9,723 bases of DNA from an uncultured Bacilli bacterium (GTDB lineage: Bacteria > Bacillota_I > Bacilli_A > RFN20 > DUOF01): assembly GCA_934101685.1 (NCBI GenBank), contig CAKORZ010000051.1:1-9723 (forward strand), given 5' to 3'. This document shows positions 1 to 6,600 of this stretch, piece after piece. The notes under the pieces are model-generated. The model saw only the letters and a program-made list of their open reading frames with translations. It was not told where the DNA came from and searched no databases. The translations under genes and the position numbers were made by a program. Position 1 is the stretch's first letter. Each line of letters starts with the position of its first letter.

Positions 1-1178
1 GCTATAAAGAATAAAACATCATCTACCTTTAAATCAGCTTTTTTAATTAAAGATTCTCTTTCTTCTTTAGTTAAGAACTTATCAATAGGTCCTTTAAAAG
101 TCATATCTTTATTTACTGTAATATAACCAATTCCTGGCATTCCTATACTACTAGCAAAATCTACTACATCGTTAAACCATGAGTTTGTTTTACTAGCTAA
201 ACCTTCAACTTTAATACCTCTAACAGTTACTCCACGAAATGGTTTAAATGTTGTACTTTTAAATTCATCTGTTAAATCTACTATTATAAGTGGGTTTCTT
301 AAATCTGGTTTATCTGTGCCATATTTTAACATTGATTCTTTATATGGAATTTTTACAAATGGTGCTTTACTTACTTCTTTTGTAGAGAATTTAGTAAAAG
401 TATCATAAAGTACTTCTTCTGCTACTTCAAAAACATCTTCTTGTTCTGCAAAAGCCATTTCAAAATCAAGTTGATAAAATTCTCCTGGGCTTCTATCTGC
501 TCTTGCATCTTCATCTCTAAAGCATGGAGCAATTTGGAAATACCTATCAAATCCACTTACCATTAATAGTTGTTTAAAGATTTGTGGAGCTTGTGGTAAA
601 GCATAAAACTTACCATGATATTTTCTTGATGGGACAATGTAATCTCTTGCTCCCTCAGGTGAAGATACTGTTAAAATAGGTGTTTGTATTTCACTAAATC
701 CAAGAGAAGTCATTTTTTCTCTTAAATACGCTATTACTTTAGATCTAAATAAAATGTTGTTGTGAACTTTTTCGTTTCTTAAATCTAAATAACGATATTT
801 TAATCTTGTTTCTTCGTTTATTTCTTTAGATGTCATAATTTCAAATGGAAGAACATTCTTACTTCTTCCAAGTATATCTAATGTTTCTATTACTAATTCT
901 ATATCACCCGTTTTTAGACGTGGGTTGTACTCATCGTCATCTCTTTTTCTAATAGTACCTAGTATTGTTACAGTAGACTCTTTAGTTAAATCTTTTAATA
1001 AAGATTCATCGTTGCTTACAGTTTGAATAACTCCACTTTCATCTCTAATATCAATAAAGATTACTCCACCATGGTCTCTAATGTTTTCAACCCAACCTGA
1101 AACCCTAACGGATTTAGTGATATCTTCTTTTGTAAGACTACCACAATACCGACTACGATATTTGTTTTCCTTTCTCAT
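1..1178 (-). CDS. aspS: Aspartyl-tRNA synthetase, bacterial type (3' part outside window)
   Basis: This class II synthetase attaches aspartate to tRNA(Asp) and, in non-discriminating forms, also to tRNA(Asn). The frame is open to the window edge, so only about 392 residues are visible of a family normally near 590. An N-terminal OB-fold anticodon-binding domain (about residues 1-110) has YCGSL at 11-15 and RDHGGVIFIDIRD at 34-46. The catalytic core shows RLKYRYLDLR, TPEGARDYIVPSR, FYALPQAPQIFKQLLMVSGF and motif 2 around 220-237 (CFRDEDARADRS, then EFYQLDFE). DKPDLRNP and the start of the bacterial GAD insertion follow; motif 3 lies off-window. His36 sits where discriminating enzymes such as E. 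coli AspRS have Leu30, as in non-discriminating enzymes. The gene starts 7 nt after the gatB stop, and its AGAGG ribosome binding site (1189-1193) adjoins that stop. It is the fourth gene of the T-box operon. Confidence 0.96.
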   Translation of the reverse strand, partial: MRKENKYRSRYCGSLTKEDITKSVRVSGWVENIRDHGGVIFIDIRDESGVIQTVSNDESLLKDLTKESTVTILGTIRKRDDDEYNPRLKTGDIELVIETLDILGRSKNVLPFEIMTSKEINEETRLKYRYLDLRNEKVHNNILFRSKVIAYLREKMTSLGFSEIQTPILTVSSPEGARDYIVPSRKYHGKFYALPQAPQIFKQLLMVSGFDRYFQIAPCFRDEDARADRSPGEFYQLDFEMAFAEQEDVFEVAEEVLYDTFTKFSTKEVSKAPFVKIPYKESMLKYGTDKPDLRNPLIIVDLTDEFKSTTFKPFRGVTVRGIKVEGLASKTNSWFNDVVDFASSIGMPGIGYITVNKDMTFKGPIDKFLTKEERESLIKKADLKVDDVLFFI

Positions 1179-1185
1179 TTTTAAT

Positions 1186-2613
1186 CTACCTCTTTTCTAT
1201 TTCTTCTTTTAAAATTGTTTTTGTCATTACAGGGTTATCTTGTCCTCTTGTTTGTTTCATAACTTGCCCTACAAAGAAATCAAAAACGTTACTTCTCCCA
1301 CCTTTATATTCATCTATTAATTTCTGATTATTATCTAAAATAGTAGTTACGATTGCTCTAATTGAACTATCATCACTAGTTTGTTTAATTCCTAATTCAT
1401 CAATAATTTTTAATGGTTCTTTATTAGTTTCAACAACTTTATAGAATACTTCTTTAGCTTGCTTTGAAGAAATTTTTCCATCTTCAACAAGTTTTACTAA
1501 ATCTTTTAACATTTTAGGAGTTAAATATAAACTAGTTATTTCTTCTTCACTTTTATTTAAGTGAGCTAAAATAATTGATGTAATCCAGTTAGCACTTGTT
1601 TTAGGATTAATGCCTAACTCTATACATTTTTCAAAGTATTCTGCTACAGCTTTGTCTTTTACAATAACAGTTGCATCATACTTACTTATTTCATATTCTT
1701 TCATATATTTATTTATTCTTTCAAATTGAAGCATAGGAATAGTTTTTCTAACTTCTTCTATAAAAGAATCTTTTAAAGTATAAGGAGGGATGTTTGGTTC
1801 AACAAAGTATTTATAGTCTACTCCTTCAACCTTTTCTCTCATACGATAAGTTTTATTATCAGTGTCATCATATCTTCTTGTTTCTTGAATGATCTTTCCA
1901 CCTTCATCTAAAACTTCACTTTGTCTTTTTATTTCATATTCAATTGCACTTCTTACATTTGCAAATGAGTTAATATTTTTCATTTCTACTTTAGTTCCAA
2001 GTACTGTGCTTCCTTTAGGTGCAAGTGATATATTAACATCGCATCTCATTTGTCCTCTATCAGTTCTAGCTTCACTTACATCGCAATATAAGAAAATTTT
2101 TCTTAAAGCATCTAGGAAAGCTAAGGCTTCATCAGCACTATGCATACATGGCTCTGTTACTGTTTCTAGAAGTGGAATACCTGCTCTATTGTAATCAATT
2201 AATGAATAGTTATCATAGTGATCTAGACTAGCTGTATCTTCTTCTAGATGTATATCATGAATGCCTATTCTTTTTACTTCTTCTCCTACAAATACATTTA
2301 TATATCCATTAGTTCCTACAGGATCATGCATTTGTGTAATTTGATATCCTTTTGGTAAATCTGGATAATAATAGTTTTTTCTATCAAAATACATTTTATG
2401 AGGAACTTTACAGTTAAGTGCTAAAGCCATTTTTACTGATTTTTTTACTGCCTCATAGTTTACTACTGGTAAAATACCTGGGAATGCTAAATCTATTTCG
2501 GTAATGTTACTGTTTGCTAATTCTTCATATGCATTTAGTGAAGGAGAAAACATTTTTGTATGTGTTTTTACTTCACAGTGAACTTCTAGTCCAATAGTTA
2601 CTTCATATTCCAT
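1186..2613 (-). CDS. gatB: Aspartyl/glutamyl-tRNA(Asn/Gln) amidotransferase subunit B
   Basis: GatB is the tRNA-binding and kinase subunit of GatCAB. It phosphorylates the side chain of Asp-tRNA(Asn) or Glu-tRNA(Gln) before ammonia from GatA displaces the phosphate. The 475 residues match the usual length. Family motifs are GLEVHCEVKTHTKMFS at 8-23, DRKNYYYPDLPKGYQITQ at 77-94, HLEEDTA at 122-128 and DYNRAGIPLLE at 140-150. Glu10, His12, Glu124/125 and Glu150 are consistent with the metal-binding cradle of the catalytic site. The C-terminal helical and YqeY-like tail ends in FFVGQVMKQTRGQDNP, which contacts tRNA in known GatB proteins. The ATG follows the gatA TAA stop with no gap. Its ribosome binding site AAAGGAGGT (2621-2629) lies inside the last codons of gatA, implying translational coupling. 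It ends in TAG. Confidence 0.98.
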   Translation of the reverse strand: MEYEVTIGLEVHCEVKTHTKMFSPSLNAYEELANSNITEIDLAFPGILPVVNYEAVKKSVKMALALNCKVPHKMYFDRKNYYYPDLPKGYQITQMHDPVGTNGYINVFVGEEVKRIGIHDIHLEEDTASLDHYDNYSLIDYNRAGIPLLETVTEPCMHSADEALAFLDALRKIFLYCDVSEARTDRGQMRCDVNISLAPKGSTVLGTKVEMKNINSFANVRSAIEYEIKRQSEVLDEGGKIIQETRRYDDTDNKTYRMREKVEGVDYKYFVEPNIPPYTLKDSFIEEVRKTIPMLQFERINKYMKEYEISKYDATVIVKDKAVAEYFEKCIELGINPKTSANWITSIILAHLNKSEEEITSLYLTPKMLKDLVKLVEDGKISSKQAKEVFYKVVETNKEPLKIIDELGIKQTSDDSSIRAIVTTILDNNQKLIDEYKGGRSNVFDFFVGQVMKQTRGQDNPVMTKTILKEEIEKR

Positions 2614-4074
2614 TTATTTTACCTCCTTTGCTATTTGTCCTTTATAAGGATATTTTGATTCAATAGCGTATGCTATATCTAGTAAGTTTAAATCTTGTTT
2701 AATACCACTTGTAATATTTAATCCAATTGGCATTTTATCTACAAATCCACATGGGATTGTAATACTTGGGAATCCTCCAAAGTTGCCTATAGCCATATGG
2801 TTTTCTAATATTAAATATCTAGTGGATAACTTATCTACATTTTCACTAATAAACTTAGGTGCTACATTTCCTTGTGCTGGGGCAAGCATACCATCATATT
2901 TACTAAATAATTCAGTCATTTTATTTACAATTAATCTTCTTACTCTTTGAGCATTTAAGAATAATTTTTCTTGGTTTTCTTTTTGAAGAATATAACTTCC
3001 AAGTACAAATCTTCTCTTAATTAATTCACTAAATCCTTTAGTTCTTGCATCAAACATAATTTGATCAATTGAAGTACCTTCTCCTCTAGGTCCAAAGATA
3101 ATTCCTGTTAAGTTAGAGTTATTTGAAGTAGCTTCTGCACATGAAATTGTAAAGTAAGTTGAGAATATTGCTTCAAGTAATTTTATATCAACACTTTCTG
3201 CATGTACTTCCATACCTAATTCTTTACATTTTTCTATTACTTCTTCAAAGTTAGAAATAATACTTTCAAGTTCATCATCATAATCATCTTTATATGTATT
3301 TCTATCTAACATTTCTTTTATATAAAATAACTTTTTACCTTTAACATTACTAGTTAATTCTTTAGCAAAGCTTACATTAGAATCTTTAAGACTAGTCATA
3401 TCTTTTTCATCGTGTCCTTTAATACAATCTAAGACATATGCTACATCTTTTACACTTCTTGTAAAGCATCCAACATGATCTAAAGAACAAGCAAATGGGA
3501 ATAATCCAAAACGAGATACTAACCCATATGTTGGTTTGTAACCTACTATTCCTCCATATGCTGCAGGTTTACGAATAGAATCTCCTGTATCACTACCTAA
3601 GGCAAATGGTACTATACCTAAAGCAACACTAGCGGCACTTCCAGCACTAGAGCCACCTATTAATCTTGTATTATCCCATGGATTACTAACAGGTCCTGTA
3701 TGACCTGTTGTTCCACTTCCTCCCATTGCAAGTTCATCTAATACTGTTTTACCAATATTTATAGCTCCTGCTTTCTTTAATTTTTCTACTACAGTAGCAT
3801 CAAAGAAAGGAACATAATTTTTTAATATATTAGATGAAGCTGTTGTTAATATTCCTTTAGTAGATAAGTTATCTTTAATTGCACATGGTATACCACTTAA
3901 TACACTATCACTACTTGCATTATTGCTAGCGTCATCACATATTGTAACAAATGAATTATATTTGCTTTGATATTTATGTGCTAATTCAAGACTTTCCTTA
4001 ACTAACTCTTCACTAGTTACTTTTTTACTATCTAAATCTTTTCTTAATTCTTCAATTGTTTTTGTTATATACAT
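2614..4074 (-). CDS. gatA: Aspartyl/glutamyl-tRNA(Asn/Gln) amidotransferase subunit A (amidase)
   Basis: GatA is the glutaminase subunit of GatCAB and releases ammonia that is channelled to GatB. The 486 residues are normal for the family. The amidase-signature Ser-cisSer-Lys triad can be placed: Lys67 in AIKDN, Ser142 in GGSSAGSAASVALG (140-153) and nucleophile Ser166 in GSDTGDSIRKPA (160-171). The spacing of the three residues equals that of S. aureus GatA (K79, S154, S178). The nucleophile motif has Asp165 and Lys169 where many bacteria have Gly and Gln (TGGSIRQP). From memory this variant is typical of Mollicutes and related Bacilli. GPVSNPWD, YGGIVGYKPTYGLVSRFG and FGGFPSITIPCG are further family hallmarks. 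It starts 1 nt after the gatC stop with an AAAGGTGG ribosome binding site within the gatC 3' end. Confidence 0.98.
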   Translation of the reverse strand: MYITKTIEELRKDLDSKKVTSEELVKESLELAHKYQSKYNSFVTICDDASNNASSDSVLSGIPCAIKDNLSTKGILTTASSNILKNYVPFFDATVVEKLKKAGAINIGKTVLDELAMGGSGTTGHTGPVSNPWDNTRLIGGSSAGSAASVALGIVPFALGSDTGDSIRKPAAYGGIVGYKPTYGLVSRFGLFPFACSLDHVGCFTRSVKDVAYVLDCIKGHDEKDMTSLKDSNVSFAKELTSNVKGKKLFYIKEMLDRNTYKDDYDDELESIISNFEEVIEKCKELGMEVHAESVDIKLLEAIFSTYFTISCAEATSNNSNLTGIIFGPRGEGTSIDQIMFDARTKGFSELIKRRFVLGSYILQKENQEKLFLNAQRVRRLIVNKMTELFSKYDGMLAPAQGNVAPKFISENVDKLSTRYLILENHMAIGNFGGFPSITIPCGFVDKMPIGLNITSGIKQDLNLLDIAYAIESKYPYKGQIAKEVK

Positions 4075-4075
4075 A

Positions 4076-4366
4076 TTATTCCACCACCTTTGGTACTCTT
4101 ATTTCTCTACCTTTTTTATTTCCAGTATTACTTAAAGCATCTTCTATTTCTATATTTCTACTATCAAAATCATTTCTTAATTCAACATCTTCTAATTCAA
4201 AAGGAAATGTCATTGGTTCTACATCACTAATATTATCTATATCTCCAATTAAATCCATTTGTTTTAAAATAACATCAAATTCATTTAATAATGTTTCATA
4301 TTCTTCATCTTTCATATCAAACATTAATTTACTTGCATAATTTTTTAATTTTTCCTTAGTTATCAT
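4076..4366 (-). CDS. gatC: Aspartyl/glutamyl-tRNA(Asn/Gln) amidotransferase subunit C
   Basis: GatC is the small belt subunit that wraps around the GatA-GatB interface and stabilises the complex. It has no catalytic role. The 96-residue length is typical. It has the usual N-terminal helical region (KLKNYASKLMFDMKDEEYETLLNEF), then VEPMTFPFELEDVELRNDF at about 49-67, and a C-terminal REIRVPKVVE matching the family's F.VPKV(I/V)E-type end. It is the first gene of the operon, directly behind the T-box terminator. The ATG is 7 nt from a strong GAGGGGG ribosome binding site (4374-4380). The order gatC-gatA-gatB with near-zero gaps fits stoichiometric synthesis of a heterotrimer. Identification rests on the terminal motif, length and operon position, because GatC is weakly conserved. 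Confidence 0.96.
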   Translation of the reverse strand: MITKEKLKNYASKLMFDMKDEEYETLLNEFDVILKQMDLIGDIDNISDVEPMTFPFELEDVELRNDFDSRNIEIEDALSNTGNKKGREIRVPKVVE

Positions 4367-4397
4367 TAAAATTCCCCCTCAACTCGTTTATTTTAAC

Positions 4398-4672
4398 ACA
4401 AAAAAACAGTAACTCATCTACTTAGGGACGAATTACTGTTAAAATTTATATCCGCGGTGCCACCCTTATTATTATATTTATAATATAATCGCTCTTTTCA
4501 GTTCTATTAAACCTAGTAACATGGTAACGGATTACTACCGATCTAAATTACTCATTTCTTTTCACTTAGATACTCCGAAGTGTTCTTCATAGTATTCTTT
4601 ATTGTTAGCTCACACCATACCTAACTCGCTGTAATTAGTTTCTACTACTACTTTTCTTCATCAACGCTATGC
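4398..4672 (-). promoter_or_regulatory. T-box riboswitch, specifier AAC (Asn) overlapping GAA (Glu)
   Basis: This leader RNA senses uncharged tRNA by codon-anticodon and acceptor-end pairing. Read on the minus strand, Stem I begins near GTTGATGAAGAAAAGTAGTA. Its distal AG-bulge/terminal region is at 4604-4631, with GTTAG/CTAAC pairing around GTATGGTGTGAG. The specifier side reads TGAAGAACAC, with AAC at 4582-4584 followed by A as in canonical specifiers. Shifting one base gives GAA (4583-4585). A Stem III-like hairpin (ATTATAT/ATATAAT) precedes the conserved T-box AGGGTGGCACCGCGG (4452-4466). The variable base after UGG is C (4459), which complements G73, the discriminator of tRNA(Asn). AGGG of the T-box can pair with CCCT of CGTCCCT (4424-4430), and this region is partly shared with the terminator, giving the usual mutually exclusive switch. 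The downstream genes make Asn-tRNA, which supports the Asn reading. Confidence 0.95.
4400..4440 (-). terminator. T-box intrinsic terminator ahead of gatC
   Basis: On the minus strand AACAGTAATTCGTC (4427-4440) pairs with GATGAGTTACTGTT (4405-4418). This makes a 14-bp stem with two G-U pairs and an 8-nt loop, followed by a run of Ts down to 4400. It stops transcription before gatC unless the T-box forms the antiterminator. Confidence 0.92.
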
Positions 4673-4676
4673 CTTA

Positions 4677-4705
4677 TTTATATTCTTTTTTTTAAACATT
4701 GTCAA
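4677..4705 (-). promoter_or_regulatory. SigA-type promoter of the T-box/gatCAB-aspS operon
   Basis: TTGACA (4700-4705) and TATAAA (4677-4682) are separated by exactly 17 nt on the minus strand. The predicted start is near 4670, just before Stem I of the T-box. An imperfect dyad (4695-4712) straddles the -35 element. Confidence 0.85.
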
Positions 4706-4736
4706 CAATATTTTTTTATTTTTGTTTTTAAAAAAA

Positions 4737-4955
4737 TTAATCTTCCATATCCTTTAATTTTTTGCTTCTTTCTTTTAAAACTTTTATATTATCTGATATT
4801 TCTTTATATTTTCTTAATAATTTTTCTGCTAAAGCCATATCATTATTCTTTTTAGCTTCCTCTAATTTTTTCTCTAATTCATTAAATAATAGTATGTTTT
4901 TATCTAATTCATCTGCTATTAAATAAAACTCTGTTAATACTTTTGATGTTGGCAT
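4737..4955 (-). CDS. Small coiled-coil protein of unknown function (72 aa)
   Basis: I do not recognise this protein. It is short, highly charged and rich in Lys, Glu and Leu. A predicted continuous helix runs from about residue 8 to the end, with coiled-coil-like heptads (NELEKKLEEAKKNNDMALAE, then LLRKYKEISDNIKVLKERSK). There is no signal peptide, membrane segment or cysteine motif. I chose the ATG at 4955 because AGGAG (4966-4970) lies 10 nt upstream. An in-frame GTG at 4964 would begin only 1 nt after that site, too close for initiation. The gene precedes the T-box operon on the same strand with no convincing terminator between, but the operon has its own promoter. It is divergent from the UDP-sugar pyrophosphorylase. 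Clean spacing, a ribosome binding site and a promoter-like TATAAT support a real gene. Confidence 0.75.
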   Translation of the reverse strand: MPTSKVLTEFYLIADELDKNILLFNELEKKLEEAKKNNDMALAEKLLRKYKEISDNIKVLKERSKKLKDMED

Positions 4956-4980
4956 ACAATTCACTCTCCTACATATAATA

Positions 4981-4986
4981 ATTATA
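4981..4986 (-). promoter_or_regulatory. Possible -10 element for the small coiled-coil gene
   Basis: TATAAT on the minus strand lies about 10 nt upstream of the AGGAG ribosome binding site. No good -35 is visible at 17 nt (only TTTTAA-like sequence in an A-rich tract). The consensus -10 in a short divergent intergenic region makes it plausible, but AT-rich DNA gives such matches easily. Confidence 0.4.
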
Positions 4987-5017
4987 TCCTGTTTTTTTAT
5001 TTTTTAAAATATTAAAG

Positions 5018-5046
5018 TATACAAATAAATTTAATTCTAGTATAAT
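5018..5046 (+). promoter_or_regulatory. Promoter of the UDP-sugar pyrophosphorylase gene
   Basis: TATACA (5018-5023, four of six matches to TTGACA) and a perfect TATAAT (5041-5046) are 17 nt apart. They lie just upstream of the AAGGGAG ribosome binding site and the ATG at 5071. Confidence 0.65.
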
Positions 5047-5070
5047 CTTAGGGCAAGGGAGTGTATCTTA

Positions 5071-6270
5071 ATGGATTTTACAAAGCTTAAAAGCAAGTAC
5101 ATAACTACTAATAGCTATGAAAAACTTTCAGAAAAAGAAAAAGAAAAATTTCATAAGCAACTTAATAAATTAAATTTTGATTTTATTTTAAATTCAATTT
5201 TAAACAATACACAAGGTAATATTTCACCTATTAGTGTTTTAAAAACTGATGAAATAGAGAAAAATAAAGAATCTTATTATAAAGTAGGAATTAATGCATT
5301 AAAAGATGGAAAGGTTGCTATGGTTTCTTTAGCTGGTGGAATGGGAACTAGACTTGGAAGCAACAGTCCTAAAGGAACATATAATGTAGGAATAACTAAA
5401 GATTTATACATATTTGAGTGTCAAATTACACAATTATTGAACATAGTAAAAGAATGTGGTAATTGGATTTATTTGTTCATTATGACAAGTGAAAAAAATC
5501 ATGATGAAACAATAGAATTTTTAAAGAGTAAAAATTATTTTGGATATAATGAAAAATATATTGTTTTCTTCAATCAAGAAATGAGTCCTACTACTGATTT
5601 TGAAGGTAATGTTTTAATGGAGAACAATTATACTATATCTACTTCTCCTAATGGAAATGGTGGATGGTATTCTTCAATGATTAAAGAAGGATTAATGGAT
5701 ATAATTAATCAAAATGGTATTGAATACCTTAATGTTTATAGTATTGATAATGTATTGCAAAAGATGGCAGATCCTTATTTTATAGGTGCTACTATATTAA
5801 GTAATGTGGATTGTGGTGCTAAAGTTATAAAGAAAGCATATCCTGATGAAAAATTAGGAGTTATTTGTTTAGAGAACAATCATCCTTCAATTACTGAATA
5901 CTATGAATTGACTGATGAACTTAGAAATTCAAAAGATGAATATGGCAATTATAAATATGATTATGGCGTAATACTTAATTATTTATTTAAAAAATCATCT
6001 TTAGATAAAATTGCAAGTGTTGGTTTCCCTGTTCATAAAGTTGCTAAAAAAATCCCTTATATAAACGATAAGGGAGATTTAATCGAACCTAGTGAACCTA
6101 ATGGATATAAATATGAAACTTTAATATTAGATATGATAAAATTATTAGATACATGTTTGCCATATGAAGTAATTAGAGAGAAGGAATTTGCTCCAATTAA
6201 GAACTTACATGGGGTAGATTCTGTAGATACTGCTAGAGAATTATTAATTAAAAATGGAATAAAATTATAA
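5071..6270 (+). CDS. UAP1-type UDP-N-acetylhexosamine / UTP-sugar pyrophosphorylase
   Basis: This nucleotidyltransferase of the UDPGP superfamily makes a UDP-sugar and pyrophosphate from UTP and a sugar-1-phosphate in the cytoplasm. A helical N-terminus (about 1-80) precedes the nucleotide-binding loop SLAGGMGTRLGSNSPKG (86-102). PNGNGGWY follows at 193-200, then the metal-binding motif VYSIDNVLQKMADP (222-235) and DCGAKV (247-252). The C-terminal stretch KVAKKIPYIN and EPSEPNGYKYE (323-349) plus YEVIREKEFAPIKN (365-378) closely resembles what I recall of eukaryotic UAP1/AGX, pointing to GlcNAc-1-P or GalNAc-1-P. It is not the GalU or GlmU type. The segment YDYGVILN (296-303) replaces the FNAGNIAN I recall in UAP1, so the sugar specificity is uncertain. 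At 399 residues it is shorter than eukaryotic UAP1 (about 500). It stands alone with its own promoter, divergent from the coiled-coil gene. Confidence 0.85.
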   Translation: MDFTKLKSKYITTNSYEKLSEKEKEKFHKQLNKLNFDFILNSILNNTQGNISPISVLKTDEIEKNKESYYKVGINALKDGKVAMVSLAGGMGTRLGSNSPKGTYNVGITKDLYIFECQITQLLNIVKECGNWIYLFIMTSEKNHDETIEFLKSKNYFGYNEKYIVFFNQEMSPTTDFEGNVLMENNYTISTSPNGNGGWYSSMIKEGLMDIINQNGIEYLNVYSIDNVLQKMADPYFIGATILSNVDCGAKVIKKAYPDEKLGVICLENNHPSITEYYELTDELRNSKDEYGNYKYDYGVILNYLFKKSSLDKIASVGFPVHKVAKKIPYINDKGDLIEPSEPNGYKYETLILDMIKLLDTCLPYEVIREKEFAPIKNLHGVDSVDTARELLIKNGIKL

Positions 6271-6286
6271 TATAAGTAATTTTTTT
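6261..6286 (+). terminator. Weak AT-only hairpin with T-run after the pyrophosphorylase gene
   Basis: AAAATTA (6261-6267) can pair with TAATTTT (6277-6283), followed by a few more Ts. The stem has no G-C pair and overlaps the last codons, so termination here would be inefficient and some readthrough into rpmB is possible. Confidence 0.25.
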
Positions 6287-6296
6287 AAGATAGTTA

Positions 6297-6325
6297 TTGA
6301 TTTTTTTCTTTTAGAATGTTATTAT
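6297..6325 (+). promoter_or_regulatory. rpmB promoter with extended -10
   Basis: TTGATT (6297-6302) and TATTAT (6320-6325) are separated by 17 nt. A TG at 6317-6318 one base before the -10 makes an extended -10 element. The A/T spacer and short leader fit strong constitutive expression of a ribosomal protein gene. Confidence 0.7.
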
Positions 6326-6364
6326 ACAACAGCGTAATGATTAAATAAGTAAGGGGGTAAAATA

Positions 6365-6538
6365 ATGTCAAGAGTTTGTGCTATTACAGGTAAAGGTGCA
6401 TTAAGTGGTAACAAACGTTCTCATGCATTAAATGCTACACGTAGAAAATGGAATGTTAATTTACAAAAAGTAACAATCAATGGTAAAACAGAATACGTTT
6501 CAGCACGTGCACTAAGAACCCTTAAAAAAGCTGACTAA
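6365..6538 (+). CDS. rpmB: 50S ribosomal protein L28
   Basis: This 57-residue protein (MSRVCAITGKGALSGNKRSH at the N-terminus) is the large-subunit ribosomal protein L28. It shows the family pattern CAITGKG.LSGNKRSHALNATRR, WNVNLQKV and YVSARALRTLKK. Only one cysteine (Cys5) is present, as in B. subtilis L28, so this is the zinc-independent form without CxxC pairs. It is a few residues shorter at the C-terminus than the roughly 62-residue relatives, ending KKAD. The start is fixed by AAGGGGG at 6351-6357 and by homology beginning at residue 1. It is monocistronic, with its own promoter and a strong terminator beginning 8 nt after the stop, and it is convergent with trpS. It is too short to appear in many length-filtered gene lists. 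Confidence 0.97.
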   Translation: MSRVCAITGKGALSGNKRSHALNATRRKWNVNLQKVTINGKTEYVSARALRTLKKAD

Positions 6539-6545
6539 TAATATT

Positions 6546-6568
6546 AAGCATCAAATGATGCTTTTTTT
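6546..6568 (+). terminator. Intrinsic terminator of rpmB
   Basis: AAGCATC (6546-6552) and GATGCTT (6557-6563) form a 7-bp stem with an AAAT loop, followed by Ts to 6568. It lies 8 nt after the rpmB stop. Confidence 0.9.
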
Positions 6569-6573
6569 ATACT

Positions 6574-6600
6574 AAAAAAATGAACGTTGAGTTCATCTTT
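6574..6600 (-). terminator. Terminator of trpS, possibly bidirectional
   Basis: ATGAAC (6580-6585) and GTTCAT (6591-6596) form a 6-bp stem with a 5-nt loop. On the minus strand it is followed by seven Ts (6574-6580 complement) right after the trpS stop. On the plus strand it is followed by CTTTTT, so it could back up the rpmB terminator against convergent transcription. Confidence 0.75.

Noticed and set aside
1889..2194. Plus-strand open frame of 101 codons inside gatB
   Set aside because: It is antisense to a clearly conserved gatB frame, has no ribosome binding site, and has Ser/Leu/Ile-rich composition typical of a reverse-frame shadow.
4056..4340. Plus-strand open frame of 94 codons antisense to gatC and the gatA start
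   Set aside because: It mirrors gatC, shows the same Ser/Ile/Leu-rich shadow composition, and has no start signals.
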